Source of the DNA: Cyrtodaria siliqua
Taxonomy: Eukaryota; Mollusca; Bivalvia; Adapedonta; Hiatellidae
Direction: 5' to 3'
DNA length: 64,000 nucleotides
Assembly (NCBI GenBank): GCA_037043455.1
Contig: JAWPHD010008228.1
Span: 1 to 64,000 of the forward strand
Positions 27,701 to 42,000 of this stretch are shown piece by piece. A program made the translations under genes and the position numbers. Below the pieces are notes generated by a model. It was not told the DNA's origin. It made no database searches and was given only the letters and a program-made list of their open reading frames with translations. Each line of letters starts with the position of its first letter. Position 1 is the stretch's first letter.

Positions 27701-30700
27701 CGGTTGTTTCATGGGAAGAAGCGGTATATAAGCCTTCTGTTTGCTTGAATCCGTGATCTAGTTTTTGGGCACATACATTTCTTAATTGAAGGTTTAAAAA
27801 CATGCACTTATGATAAAACAATTTCCATTGCCGTTTGTTTTCCCGGAGCCTTAATGGAACACATTTGTAAATCGTTTCTGAACAAAACATATGTCGATAT
27901 TTGTTCATTAGTTCTTGTGAGAAAATTGTTTAATGATTCGGCAACTTTAATTAATAAACTCATTATCGTTCATGCGAATTAATACTGAACACAAACAAAA
28001 CGAAAAGTAGCAGACTCGATGTTAGTGTCTGTTCGTGAGAGGTAATATAAGGTGAACCACCTCTCACGTCCCCTAGCTTAATTGGCTAATTTAAAGCCAC
28101 CGTTATTGGACTCAAAGATTAGTTTAATAATATTTTATTGCAGATATGTAACAATACATCACACTATTCATGGAAACACATGCAAATGGATTGAACTACA
28201 AGTTATTACAACATTAGTTACAGTTCTCTCCATTTGTGGCTGAAAAGTGTACATCGTGTTTATCGGTTTGACATTGTAATAATACATTTAAATATGAACT
28301 TGATAAGGAAAAATGAAGAAAGAAAATCCAAAAATTTAAACTCTGCCGTGCCATTCTACCCCCATGCAATCTCCACCGAAATAACACTCCATATCCCCGT
28401 TCATGCTGGAAGAAACATAACGGTAGTTGATATACACGAAATTCAACCTTATATTGATTCAAAAATAAGGACTATTGAATCGTTTAGTATTTTTAATATA
28501 GTTTTGAACTTGAGTAAATATAATATGATTTTCCTCGTATGTTAGTTGGTCGATGCCGTATAAAAGTGTGTGAGTACTTAAAGGATGAAATATACGAGTG
28601 TCTAGAAATAATTGCCGTCTCTCTTTTCTGAAATTTACACATCTAAACAAATAATGCTCAATATCTTCAACACCATCACCAGAACTCAAAGATGGCAAAT
28701 GACCTGTCCTTGGGGATTCTGAGTAGACAACGTTAAAATAAACAGTTTAGAACAACGAGCAAAGAGTTCCACGCTTCGGCTTAGGTGACCAAAAACATAT
28801 AAATGTTCAAATTATAATTGTCATACATTTGTTATGATGAAATATATATATATATATTATCATCTCGCATTTGTTTAAGTACAATTGTAATATTGATACA
28901 TATCGTTATTACGATGTTTGTATAACCCTATAAACACACAATTGTTTATTTATAGACTGTTTAACAGTAGGCGGTGGTGGCGGATGCAGTTTTTTAGACA
29001 TACAGAAGTTTGGATTGAGTTATCACTACTGCGTGCTTGATTGCTTCTTGACCATGCCATTGTGCAGGGCAGTGACATTTGATGAAGATCGACCTAACCC
29101 ACTGTGTACCTTACATAACTGTTCTACTAACACTATACTTGACAGTGTTTGCGTAACAAAAGGTAACACTGTATTTTGTTTGTTTATTTGTTTGAATGGT
29201 GTTTTACGAAATTTGTACCATATGTTAGGCTATATATGACGGTCGATTTGTTTGTGTTAGAGGCGGACCACCCCATTTGTCCAGGGTAGAACCAGTACTG
29301 TATACCTTCCGACATCCGTTACGAATGAACACTTTTTCACTTGGCAGGTCGAGCTGCCATTGGAACAATTCATGAAGTTGAGACAACTACAACTGTAACA
29401 TCACTCTCACACGTGCATTAAACGCAGTGTGAATACACTTCATATTGTTTGGACAATTGCATGTAACAAAATGATATAAACATTCGCGGTTATGCTATAC
29501 TGAAAGGAACAAGAAACGCATAATCAAAAAATTACCTATACTTCACTATTATATAATTCCACGTAATATTCCAGATATATCCCATATATGAGAGCTCTTG
29601 TGTTGTGTTGTCTTGTGAAGAACACTTATCAAGCTTTTCTCAATACGTCCGTGTAAATCTTACAGTTTAACTTCTTCTGAAATATTTAGAACCCTTTGTA
29701 TACCCCTAAATTATATATCATTTATAAGATGATGTAAGTTCCAATACTTTTCATAAATGAACCGAAGTTTTAAGTTAAAAAAACTCAAAACGTGTCCATA
29801 TATAAGTAAACATGCGAAATCTCTATAAAAAATGTTGACCTCGGGGTCGGGGCGATTTTTGACCCCGGGGAGACATAAACACAAACTTGTTTAGTACCTA
29901 GCAATCAATTATAAAATTAATTATCAACATCTGAGGAGAAGATTTTTTTAAGTTTTGACTATTATTAGCATTGACAACCATTATGAAAATCCGATTGACC
30001 TAGTTTTTCTTTTATAAGATATTTTTCATGACAAAAGCATCCATATATAATTCAGGTTTTCAGAGAAGTGTTGCTATTAAATAAATGACTAAACATCTGA
30101 ACGATCTATGTATAAAGTTTAGACCCCGGTGCGGGGCTATTTTAGACCCGGGGATCAGAAAACACAATTTGATAGTTTAATACCTAAGGCTATCTATCAA
30201 TTCTAAAATAAAAATAACGCTCAAAATATATGGTGAGATGCTTGAGAAGAAGATTTGTTAATGGTTAGGCTATCTTTAGTAATGGTGGCCATTTTAGAAA
30301 TACGATTGCATAATATAATAAAGAAATTCCTTATATTTAAGAAATAGAACATCATTTACGGTGAATTATCGTGTAATATATCACGGTTAGGAGTTCAATT
30401 GTAAACAATAATTTCATGAGCTTTTTTTAGTTTGCCCCAACCTAAAATAACATAATTATGTTCAATGCATGCCACTAATGCTTTCCTCTTTAATTGTGCG
30501 ATAACCGGACAGGCTGTGTACCTATGATGACGTCTACCTAAAGCCCAAAAGGACGGCGACGTTTGATGCTTGTCTGCAATATTGTCTTGTCATGCCCTCA
30601 ATGGTTTATTCTCGTGTTGCTCTGGCTTCTGCCAAGTCATTGAGTACCTTCTTTGTGGCTTTCTAGGCTATTTTTTTTGTTTAATTATATATACACGAAC

Positions 30701-33700
30701 ATATTTGTGTTTTACTTATATTGCTTATTAATGCCGTCTTGTTGGTTAGAGACTCGTTCATGGTGGGGATTTCTTTATTTACACTGTCCCGTTTTATTGG
30801 GATGACAGTAGGGTAAGTGGGAGGTTTGGTGCGCCCTAGAACCTGGTTTAATCCCCCAGCGGCATATTTTGCCACTGATGTTCCAAGGCCGTAGCCCTAT
30901 TGTCAACATTTTTTGTGTTTTTTTGTGACGTCAAATGCCTTTATTCCTTATTAACATTGCCATTCATGTTTGTCGTTTTGCGTGTTTCTGGGTTTGCTGT
31001 GTTCTGTGAAAGATGCATTTCCTGTTCGACTTCTATGCTTTTTTCCATTAGATGCTGGTATTAATATATTTCCGTTGACATTTTTAGATCGAGAAAACGT
31101 TGCGTTCCTCGACTCAACCACCTTCGCCACCACAACATGTATTCTTAAATATTGCTTTATACCTATTCAAGCTAACCTGTAGACCTTATTGCTTAGCGAC
31201 AGTTCCAATACATACTGAAAAGATGCCGTAGAAGCAACAAACACAAACAAACACAAAAACCATTTTCTTTATTGTTTTTAAATTGTACATATTGTGTCAT
31301 CTATACGAAATATAGGATATTGAGCACATGTTACGGTTAATCTTACGAAGGCCGTATTTCTAAATCAGCTACTGACAAATCGAGATATTCTATGTTCTAT
31401 ACGCAGTGTACCTTTGTTGTACATCGTCCTTAGTGTTTTCATAATCAATATCTGCATTCTCAGTAATGCTTAGTAATTTTTAACAATTTCACAGTGCCGC
31501 CATCAAATGAAACGTCAACAACTATTCTGCAAGATGCATTAGCCTGTCCTACGTACGAGCTCAATGTTATGCCTAACTACATAGGAAGTTGTCCAACAAG
31601 TAGCGCCGTTATAGAACCAAACGGTTGGCGCACGTGTGTGGAGCATTGTCTCGGAATAGACGGATGCAGGGGTATAACGTTTTACAATAACAACAAAGAG
31701 TGTTGGTATCACACATGTGGAGATGCTGCTTTAAACACCAACGGGCTTGCAGATACATTGTTTGTTCAAAGGGATTGTGACGTGCAAGGTAATAACATTA
31801 TGATAACAACCGAGACTGCAATAATCTTGTATTTATCGTGTTCGATGATTTTAAAATTTCTCCTGTCGCACTTTTTTATATATCACAGTAGCGTTGCTTG
31901 TTCAGTGTGCGGCGGTAAAATCTCTCCCCGTGCTTGCAATCAGAACGGTTATTTGTTTCGATCTTTGGAGATCGCTGAGCCCGATATTTATAGATATCGG
32001 TGGTACATTCTCAAATACTTTTGCATTCTTACTTGAAATTTGAATAGGTGGTTCCACTACTCCAGCCTTTAAAGGTTCTGAGTATTGTTTAATCACCCAT
32101 AGGATATGTTGCCTGCAAAGACTGGGTTTGATGATCCCAAAGGACCAGTAAGTAATAACTTTACTGATTTGAAATCGGGGCAACATTTTACGGCCGCCGC
32201 ACATAACTAATCACTAATCAAACGTGAATGTCAATACATACTGAACAGGGGATCATTCGGAAGCAACAAACACAAACAAGAGAGAAAGGTAGAAGACTGT
32301 AAGTCAACGTTTCACGTTATATCGAATGTAAACATCGAACTATTGTTCACGGCGCTTATGTCAACCAAAGATGTTTTGACCTTTTAAGACAAAATGCAAC
32401 TAGTACCTAAATAAATCGTACCATCAGTAAAACAGACATTTTAGCGGTCAATTAAAATACCTTACTTTTTAAAATGGGTTAAGAAATAAAAATCTTACTT
32501 GCGAAGGTTTTTGTTGATAGTGCATTTACAATGCAAAATTATGTATCAATGTATGTGAACCATGTTTTAGGATTATTTTCGATAGATTGTTTAAATGTGA
32601 TGGATAAATGTAAATTAAAACACTCTGAAACTGTTATAGCAAACAATTAAGGCACACTTATTAACAAAGTTATTTGAGATTTCTTAATTTTCTGCCGCCC
32701 CAGCAACAAGGAACTAACATGTGACAAGCCTATAAATCAAAAACCTTTTGCTGTAAAATATTTAAAACGTTCCAAACTATCTAACAGAAAAGTTATGTTG
32801 TAATGAAATATAATTTATGTAAGTATTTTTAAAGTTGCTCATGTTAATGTTTAAAAGAAAAACTGTTGGCTGAAACAAACACCACGAACAATAGTATTCC
32901 TTTATTGTTCTTTATCAATATATAGTGGGATGCGGATTCACCCCTTGATTGTTTTGTTTAGGAGCATAACATCTGGAAAAAGTCAGTTTTAAGTAACAAT
33001 AAGGTAAGATCAATTCTAGTAATAGTTATTGATACAGTAAATACTGAAAACGGATCCCTTGGAAACAACAAACACAAACAAGAGATAAAAGTAGCAGACT
33101 CTGTTTTTGAGTCTGTTCATGAGAGGTAATGTAAAGTGCAACAACTCTCACGCCTCCTAGCACCGGCTTAAGCGATATTCTAATTTAAAGGAACACAGTT
33201 TGGGCTTGTTGATCTCAAAGGACCAACAAGTAATAACACTACAGATTTGTAGTCGGGGCGACCTTTTACGACGGCAACACAGCATTAAACAAACGCTAGA
33301 GTGAATTTCAATACATACTGAAAAGGGAATCCCTTGGAAGCAACGAACAAAAACAAAAGAGAAAAGTAGCAGACAAGTTGGTTTTACAACAAAGGTAACA
33401 ACAGTTCTAATGAGCTTTTAAACGCAACTTACATGTAAGCATAGATGAAGTACAAATATGTACATGTATTACATATAGAATATTATGTCAGTGCCTTTTA
33501 CTATCAAGTTTATTAGCCGAAGCTTAGAAAACGAAGAATGGCGAGGCTCTTTTTCGTTTTCGTGCCGAGCCTAAAAAACTTGTTAGCAAAAGGCACTGAC
33601 ATAATATTCCATTTATCATGTAGATTATCCGCATGTTCTGTCTGAATTACTATTATTATCTATTTCGCAGAATGTTACGCTTATCGAGGACGCCGTCATG

Positions 33701-34185
33701 TTGTTGTTTTTTTGTTTGTTTTATGACGTCAGATAAAGTTACGTACGTAATAATGATAATAATAATAGTAATAATGATAATAATAATAGTAATAATGATA
33801 ATAATGATAATAATAATGATAATAATGCTAATAATAATAACAAGAATGATAAGAATGATAAGAATGATAAGAATGATAATAAATATGATGATAATAATGA
33901 TAATAATAATAACAATGATAATAATGATAATAATAATGATAATAATAATGATAATAATGCTAATAATAATAACAAGAATGATAATAATGATAATAAATAT
34001 GATGATAATAATGATAATAATAATAATAATGATAATGATGATAATAATAATAATGATAATTATGATAATAATAATAAAAAAATAATAATAATAATATTAA
34101 TAATAATATAAATAATAATAATAATAAATATAATGATAATAATGATAATAATAATGATGATGATGATGATGATGATGATGATAAT

Positions 34186-34222
<37 letters not shown>

Positions 34223-36034
34223 TCAATGATAATAATGATAAGAATGAATGAATGAATGAATGGTGTTTTACGGCACGTCGACACATACATAGGTCATATT
34301 GTGCGCAAAAATTGATGAAAAATGAAGAAATAAAGTATTAATTAAAAATTAATGTAAATATATAAAGATAAAACTATTAAAAAAATAAGGGATGATAAGG
34401 TGTAATATAAACTATGTATGTAAATCAACGAATGCCCGTCAACGGGTATATAAACAAGTAAATATATATAAAAACACATTACAATGATTTATATTGTCTG
34501 ATCTCTTTTAGGAAATCTAAAACAAGACTAACATCTACAGTATCAAATAACCCTTTCATAGTATTAACATTGTAGTACCTTTGACGCATAGGATCAAAGT
34601 CTACACATTCCAATAAGATGTGTTTGACCGTTAACGGTGCAAAGCAGGGTATACATTCTGGTAATTGCTCACCTTGTAATAAATATGAATGAGTATAACG
34701 TGTATGCCCTATCCTGCACCGGGCTAGGATAACTTCCTCTCGACGAACGGGTCTACTAGAAGAACGCCATTCTCCGAGTAACGGTTTAATTGAATGGAGT
34801 TTATTTTTAACTGACAAATCCCAAGCGGTTTGCCAAGAGTTACGAATATATGTGTTAATACAACTTTTAAAATCAGTATAAGGTAATTTGGTATTAGATA
34901 TATGTAAATCTAATGCTGCCTTAGCAGCACTATCAGCTCTATCATTACCACGTATTCCTACATGGCTTGGAAGCCAGCAGAAAATAATAACATTATCAAT
35001 TTTAAGAGAATTGTACTTTTCTAAAAGTTGAAGCACAACTGGGTTATCATGTTTCATATTACCTAGTGCTTGAAGAGATGAAAGGGAATCAGAAAAGATT
35101 ACAAAATGGTCATCATCAGATTCCTGAATATAATTTAAGGCAAGTTCAATTGCCTGAAGTTCAGCTGAAAAGATAGAGGCCTTGTCAGGCAGGCGGCTCT
35201 TTATGCTGTGTTTGTGAACAGCTGCTGCAGCTACCTGATCTCCATCTTTAGAGCCATCTGTGTAGATATGTTGAAAGTCACTGTATTTCGATATAATTTC
35301 ATTAAATTTGCTTTGAAAGACAGTAGGGTCTGTACTGGATTTGTTATTATTACAAAGATCAAAAATAATTGTTGGAGTTTCCAAAGTCCACGGTGGAATT
35401 TGTGGTACTTTGTACTTGGCAATCAAATTTAGGTCGATTTCAGTGTCTGTTAATTTTAGTTTAATATGAAGACCAGATGGTCGAATGGCCTTCGGTTTTC
35501 GATCAAAAAGAGGTTCACAACTAGGATTAAAAACATTATCGAAAGTTGGGTTTGAAGGGTTAGACTTTAATTTTATGGCGTATTGAAGAGCTAATTTGTC
35601 TCGTCTATGAGACAGTGATGGTTCATTGGCTTCAACATATAGACTTTCGGCTGGTGATGAACGAAAGGCACCTAAGGCGAGTCGTAATCCTTGATTATGT
35701 ATAGGGTGATAAGAATGATCATAATAATATTAAATATGATGATAATAATGATAATTATAATAATAATAATGATAATTATAATAATGATGATATTAATAAT
35801 AATAATAATAATGATAATAAGAATGATAAGAATGATCATAATAATATTAAATATGATGATAAGAATGATAATTATAATAATAATAATGATAATAATAATA
35901 ATAATGATGATATTAATAATAATAATAATAATAATAAAAATGATAATAAGAATGATAATAATGAAATAATAATAATAATTATGATGATAATAATAATAAT
36001 TAAAATAATATTAATAATAATGATAATGATTATA

Positions 36035-36067
<33 letters not shown>

Positions 36068-39000
36068 TTAATTATAATAATAATATATACAAATGATAAT
36101 AATGACAATGATAAGATGATAATAATAATATAAATAATACTGATAATACTAATAATAATAAGTGTGAATAATAATAATAATAATAGAACTGTAGTAGTTC
36201 TTGGTTCGGGTCAGCAGCAGTACTGTACTTAAAACTATAAGGAGCAAGTTACGAGATCATTATCATGTTGAAAATAAGTAAGAATTTGGCACCTTAATGA
36301 CATCATATAAGTTGAATATTTTCATTTTCTCAGATTGTTTGAGGAACTACACACAGACGTGCCTGAACTGCATTATGGGACCGAACTGTTTGTACAATTA
36401 CGATTTTCATGGCAGTGTCTTTCTAGACTATCTTTGCATGAAGGATTCTTGTGGTCCGGATGAATTATGCCTAGCAACAAACTACCGTTCACCTCAGGAC
36501 AGGTGTGTATATCATGTTTTCATACATACTAAAAACTTTGATAAGAAGAATGACTAACTTTGACATCGTAAACTATCCAAATTTGGGTGATGATGTACCT
36601 CGTGCTACATCATACGGTGTGTATATCTCCCAGCTCATTCGTTTTGCGAGAGCTTATAATGATGTTAAGGACTTCAATGATCGAAATCACTGGTAAACTT
36701 CTTCAGCAAGGTTTTCGTTATCACAAACTGCGTAGATCTTTCTCAAATGTATACTATCGCCGCAACGAAGACGTACTGGAGAAGTACAACGCCAACCTTA
36801 AGGCATTTCTACGACTAGGAATACCACAACCTTTATTTTATGAAGATGTTGTCTAGAAACGTCTGACGGGTACCTGACCACTTTACAAAATTAATCAGGA
36901 AATGCCATGAGTGTACCTTATGAAACCCGAAAAGAGGAGGTTGGTGTTTGAACCTTTGTCCCTCGAGTTTTCTAGTCGTACCCTCGATTGGTTTTCTCTT
37001 GGGCTGCAACTGCTGTGGTTGTTCAGTACAATTCTGGATACATCCTGAGCTATTTCTAATTTCCTTTTTTTTTTTTCTATATATCTTTACAATACGTGTA
37101 TCGTGTCCTAACTGCTCTGATGTGGACTTCATTGTTAGAGATTTCCGTTCGGCGGGATGTAATTTTTCTACACTGTTTTGTCAACTTGAGCATTGAAGAC
37201 AGGTTCTGTACACTTAAAATCGATTTAAGCTAACCGGTGGGCCATATTGCCCACTGACCGTTTCAAGTCGGTTACCGTGTCTTCACCACTCTTTCTGTTG
37301 TGTATTGTCTTTTTCATTGTATAGGTTAATTTGCTCCTTGCTTGTGGTACAGTGCGGATCTACGGCGCCATTGCGTTTGGATGCTGTGATTTCTATAGGA
37401 CCATTTTTCTCATTTTTGAATATATTCAGGATAGGATATCAGATGTAGAAATCAACAGTTTTTCCGGGGTACATGTCCTCAAACCCCAGGAAGGGATGTG
37501 TAGGGTTAAATTTCAGGGCTGGCTACGGGCCAGAATAGGGACTAGACCATCATCTGCATTCTCAAACAATGATAAGGAGATCTACAACCATGGAACATTG
37601 TACACATCATCAACATTACCCAATAATTACATCGGATTCAGGCTCATATGTTTTTAATTACTAGTATTCCCCTTTAAAAAAAGGTTTAACCTGGATCTTA
37701 AACTTGCCGTTTATAAGAGGTTGTCCTAATAACTTCCAAAGTATTAGGTGTACAACAATGACACTTTGCACACATATTTAGCATGATCCAATTTCTCTCT
37801 GATTCATATATTGGGAATTATTTCCCTTTGAACTTTCCTAGTATAAGGTTTACACCAATGAAACTTTGTATATATCCAATAAATACATCTGCTAAATCCC
37901 CATTTCTCTCTGATTCATATATTGGGAATTATTTCCCTTTGAACTTTCCTAGTATAAGGTATACACAAATGAAACTTTGTATATATCCAATTAATACATC
38001 TGATAAAGGATCATAACTCTCTGAATTTGTAAAGAAAAATATTTCCCTCCCTTTGATCAAAGGGTTTTCTTGTCGTGACCTCAATGGTTTATTTTCTTGC
38101 TGCTCTGGCTTCTGCCAAGTCACTGAGTACTCTTTGTGGCTTTCTAGGCTATTGTTGTTTTATTTTTATTTTTTGTATTTATATATACACGAGCATTTTT
38201 GTGTTTTACTTATATTGCCTATTAATGTTGCCTTGTTGGTTAGAGAATAGTTCATTTATTTACACTGTCCCGTTTTATTGGGATAACGGTAGGGTAAGTG
38301 TGAGTTTGGTGCACCTTAGAACATTGTTTAAACCCCCAGCGGCCTTTATTACCATTGACCGTTCCAAGGCGGTAGCCCTATTGTCAACACTTCTTGTGTT
38401 TGTAACGTCATATGAATTTATTCCTTATTAATATTACCCTTCATGTTTGTCGTTTTGCGTGTTTTGGGGTTTACTGTGTTCTGTGAAAGCTGCATTTCCT
38501 GTTCGACTTTTACACTTAGTTTTAACCTGAAACTGTCCAGTTTATTGGGATGACAATAGGGTAAGTGTGAGGTTTGGTGCACTCTAGAACCTGATTTAAA
38601 CCCCAGCGGCTTTTTGTTGCCACTAACCGTTCCCGGGCGGTAGCCCTTTTGTCAACCCTTGTGTGTTTGTGATGCCTTATCTTGCCTTTTAATCATCTTT
38701 ATGTATAGTTGTTATTTATTTCTGTATGTGTTTGTGGTTGACCGTCGTCCTTGAGAGCTAGTTTTCCTGTTCGAATTTTATATCTTTTTTAACTTTGCCT
38801 TTTACAAGTGCTTGTGACTAATTGCTTTCAAAGTAGTACGTGTACCACAATAACACGTTGTACACATCTTCAGCATGATTCTATGAATACATCTTATTAA
38901 GGCCCATATCTCTCGGATTCATCTTTTTTAATTATTTCCCTTTGAAAAGGGTTTAACATGGAACTAAAGATTGCCAATAACGTTCCTAGATTTAGGTCTA

Positions 39001-42000
39001 CACCGATGATCATCTCTTCGGCAGGATCCAATTACTACAGCTTATAACGGTACATAGCTCGCTGATATTTCTTTTAATTGTTTCGCTTTGTAAAATGTTT
39101 AATCTGAAACTTAACCTTGCCAATAACTTTCGAAGTATAAAGAATATAACATCGAAACTTAAACGTTCAATGTATGAGGACTACAACAAAGAAACGACGG
39201 GCGTTTTACCCCGGTGCGTTTGTTTGGAATCTAATTTGTCACGAGTTTAACCCCGATGTTGACCCGTGTTTGAAAGTAAAAGAGAATCTAAATCCGGATA
39301 GCCCTATCTTCGTATGGTCCTCAGAGAGCCGTTCTGTACTGAGCAAAACTGACAAGTACCCCTTTTTCTTTCCCTTATTGTAGGGAAAAAGAGCAAAACA
39401 GGACATATTAAATGGTGTATATAACATAATTAGATTGACCACCACCAATGGTCCAAACCAAATATTTTTTTGAAAAGTTCAGTACGCAAGGGAGTTATCT
39501 CCCTGTTACTTAAACCATGCATTTTTGGTAAAAACACATACAATCTACAAACATTACCTCCATTTGTCCAGGACAATATTCTCTATACGTTGCTTTCGCA
39601 CAAAATCACATTAAACACAACACAGATAGAGTAGGTAGCAGCTTTTGATTATCAAAAATCATCAAATTACCTCCCTTTAAGGTATCCATAGCATCCATAA
39701 AAGAGTATTGCTTAGCAAAATTTGAAACTGTTTAATTGTATATTTAGTACTCAGTGACGTGTACTTAGAAACATCAAACATTGTTTAATTAAATCGCTGA
39801 TCAAGCTGTCCTGCGCCCTCAAAAACTGCTATGGGAATACCAGCAAAACAATGGTTCCTTTTGGTTTGGTGAGTATATAATTATATCTGGTTTACTTGTT
39901 TCAGATGTTACTACTACGAGTGTGGAGAAGTACAACAAGATAAGGAGTCCAACCGAGTTTATAGAAAGGCGTGCCATAACGGTATTTACATGTTTAAGCA
40001 CGTTTGCCAACATACACTTGTAATTAAGTTAATATTGAAAGAATACTAGGTTGATATTTAAAAAACATAACATACTGTAATTGTTATTATTAGTATTAAT
40101 ATCATGTACATTGTTTTTGGTTAATATTGAAAATATTGAAATATATACGATATGTCATTATACGATATGTAATTGGTTGATTAAATAAATCATTATACGA
40201 TATGTAATTGCTTGATAAAAAGATAAATCGATTCATTCAGTGCCTCCCAAAATGTACACGTTAATTGATTTCTTCATTTCCAAGACTTTGGAAGAGCTAA
40301 TCTTAGAAACTGCTTGATGAATTGAATTGCCTTTTGCGGCAATGGGAAAAACTCACTTTAGAGGGGTATATAAGCTTTATTTGAATAAAATTCGTTCAAT
40401 ATTAAGAGTGTTACGAAATAAACACCTACCTGAATCGATCGCATAGTTGACACATTTATGCCGTGATCAAAAAGTTATGTGGTTTCGTCACCGTGGTGGT
40501 TGATATTATAAAAAAAACATTGTTTTCTTCTTTATAAAATTAAGATAAATATAGCAATGCTATTGAAAGAAAACAACTTTACTTGGGCCTCAATGTATTT
40601 ACCTGAGCTAATCGGTAATGTAGAATGCTAGCAGTAAATAAACAACTTTCCATGCCTTTTCAATGACAATTTGACGACGTTGGGAAATAGGTCCTTAAAG
40701 TTCTCAACCCGACTACCAGATCTAGAAAAAAGAAAAAGTTGAGAAATGTATTCCCCAGTAAGATTTAGATTTGGATGCGATACTTAACGATGTCATCTCT
40801 TTTTTCATACATTTTGCTTATTATTTATCCATTTGTAATCAAACGAATTGAATTGAATGTTGTTTAACGGCTCATCAACACAGTATAGGTTATTTAGAGC
40901 CGCCCCAGAGAGAGGGGAAGGATACATAGGAATCCGGGAACCGTGCCCTACTCTTATTATCGAATATATTCCTATGGTTCTTTAACGTGCTCGGAGGATA
41001 GACCGATACACGGGACCGCCCGGTTTACGTCCCCATCCGACGGACGGGGCTAAGGGAAAGTGTCTTGCCCAAGAACACACCGACGGAACTCAGTGGCACC
41101 ACGGAGGATTGAACCCATGTCCCCCGGTTACAAATCCGCCGCGCTACCGACTGCGCCACGCCAGCGATAAAACTCGAGAAAAGAAGGCACAGTATCAGAC
41201 ATACACGTTTTGTTGAGTTAAAGTTCCTTAATTTGGATAGTATTAACTATTGTAGAAAAAAGATTTGTCGGTGTCATGCATCATCTATATACAGTTCAGA
41301 CTTCGACTACATCTACCTGAGTACCTGATGAAATACTCAACCAGACATATCTTTCATAGCAATGCAAAACCATAGCAATGCAAAACCAAATCTGTGACAA
41401 GAGGCGCATAGTTCGTACCCATTGGGATACGATCTGTTTGCCTATAAACAGTAGTTCAATAAATGATATATAAAAAGTGTTTCACAAACATTTTCGCACA
41501 GCTGGTACATACTTGGTGTAAAGGTCCATATTCCACTTTTTTACTTTAACATTAAGTTATTGTATTGCACAAGGCATCAGATAAAATGTCTTCAATATAT
41601 TTAACATCATTGATGTATTACTTACCGACACATTACATTCATAACCTACAGCTGGTATTTATCAATGTATGCATAATACAAATGGTAACTTCATAAAATA
41701 TATACTGAAGAAAAAAAGAAAAGCAGCTTGGGAATTTCCGCCATATAATTTATATTTAGCACACTTATTTTCACCTAATATTCCAGAGTAATCCGAAAAC
41801 GTTTTTTAAAAAGGGGTCGCAGCTTGTTAGAGAACGGACAACATATGCCGTTGTATACTTTTAATCACAATACCTGCTTGTGCCCACCGCGTATTTTATT
41901 AATGAAAAGTTGAAGAAATAACGTTTGGTATGACATGTTGTTTTAGTGTTTTATTTCGCCGAAAGTAGAGGCTCAGTGAAGCCATATGTACGGTGTTCCG

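Noticed and set aside
33633..36108. Met/Ile/Leu-rich open frames on both strands
   Set aside because: They are translations of GAT/AAT microsatellites.
36587..36856. Intact 89-codon gene
   Set aside because: It is the out-of-frame continuation of a retroelement fragment whose frame changes near 36685.
41100..41168. tRNA gene on the minus strand
   Set aside because: The head is tRNA-like but runs into the SINE S2 body shared with 15605-15890.
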